DNA of 5,233 bases. Origin: Bacteroidales bacterium. GTDB taxonomy: Bacteria; Bacteroidota; Bacteroidia; Bacteroidales; UBA10428. The DNA is taken from NCBI GenBank assembly GCA_016926235.1, contig JAFGOZ010000414.1, positions 1-5,233 of the forward strand, given 5' to 3'. The notes below the pieces were generated by a model, which saw only the letters and a program-made list of their open reading frames with translations, did not search any database and had not been told where the DNA came from. The position numbers were made by a program, and so were the translations under genes. This document shows positions 5,168-5,233 of this stretch, piece after piece. Position 1 is the first letter of the stretch; the number at the start of each line of letters is the position of its first letter.

Positions 5168-5233
5168 AACTTAAAATTACAGATAAAAATTAACTTTTTG
5201 CTCTCTTATTATTCTGACTGGTACCGTAATTTA

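Noticed and set aside
5170..5233. A possible third attC-like site upstream of the 773-aa gene (ACGG near the right edge, GTTAA about 28 bases later on the minus strand).
   Set aside because: It has neither the TAACACGGA arm nor the TCCGG arm, and the window ends there. The resemblance is too slight.

Overview
The window looks like an accessory region of a Bacteroidota chromosome. Three things point there. The flanks are AT-rich. The partial lipoprotein at the left edge is preceded by a full match to the Bacteroidota housekeeping promoter (TTTG-N20-TAACTTTG). That lipoprotein also carries a CQKED sequence after its lipobox, like Bacteroidota surface-lipoprotein export signals. No taxonomic search was possible.

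Layout. The non-IS genes all read on the minus strand, so going right to left: (1) a promoter-like sequence near 5135-5167; (2) a 773-aa protein at 2793-5114, with an N-terminal PD-(D/E)xK-like segment, a possible winged helix and a PIN-like domain; (3) a hairpin-forming attC-like site at 2771-2815 that overlaps the end of that gene; (4) an AT-rich spacer; (5) an IS110-family insertion sequence, about 1009-2610, with its transposase on the plus strand; (6) a DUF2971 gene at 238-1005, whose start codon abuts the inferred IS left boundary; (7) a second attC-like site at 205-243 that contains the DUF2971 stop codon; (8) a Bacteroidota promoter and the first 45 codons of a lipoprotein that runs off the left edge.

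The most interesting pattern is the pair of gene-end sites. Both read TAACACGGA-N22-TCCGG with the same 22-base spacing and the same orientation relative to their gene, but their centres are unrelated. Conserved arms around a variable centre is how integron attC sites look. With two unrelated minus-strand genes each ending in such a site, the region could be a small gene-cassette cluster lacking an integrase in view. The copies are short, and site 1 lacks one R box, so this is a hypothesis.

The IS also has unusual content. Its 480-base upstream non-coding part, where IS110-group elements encode their bridge RNA, is largely an array of about 13 degenerate units of about 18 bp. This is followed by a perfect 10-bp inverted repeat whose right arm contains the transposase start codon. 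The insertion separates DUF2971 from its original upstream sequence. The two minus-strand genes may be defence-type or other accessory cargo; that is inferred from domain type and context only.
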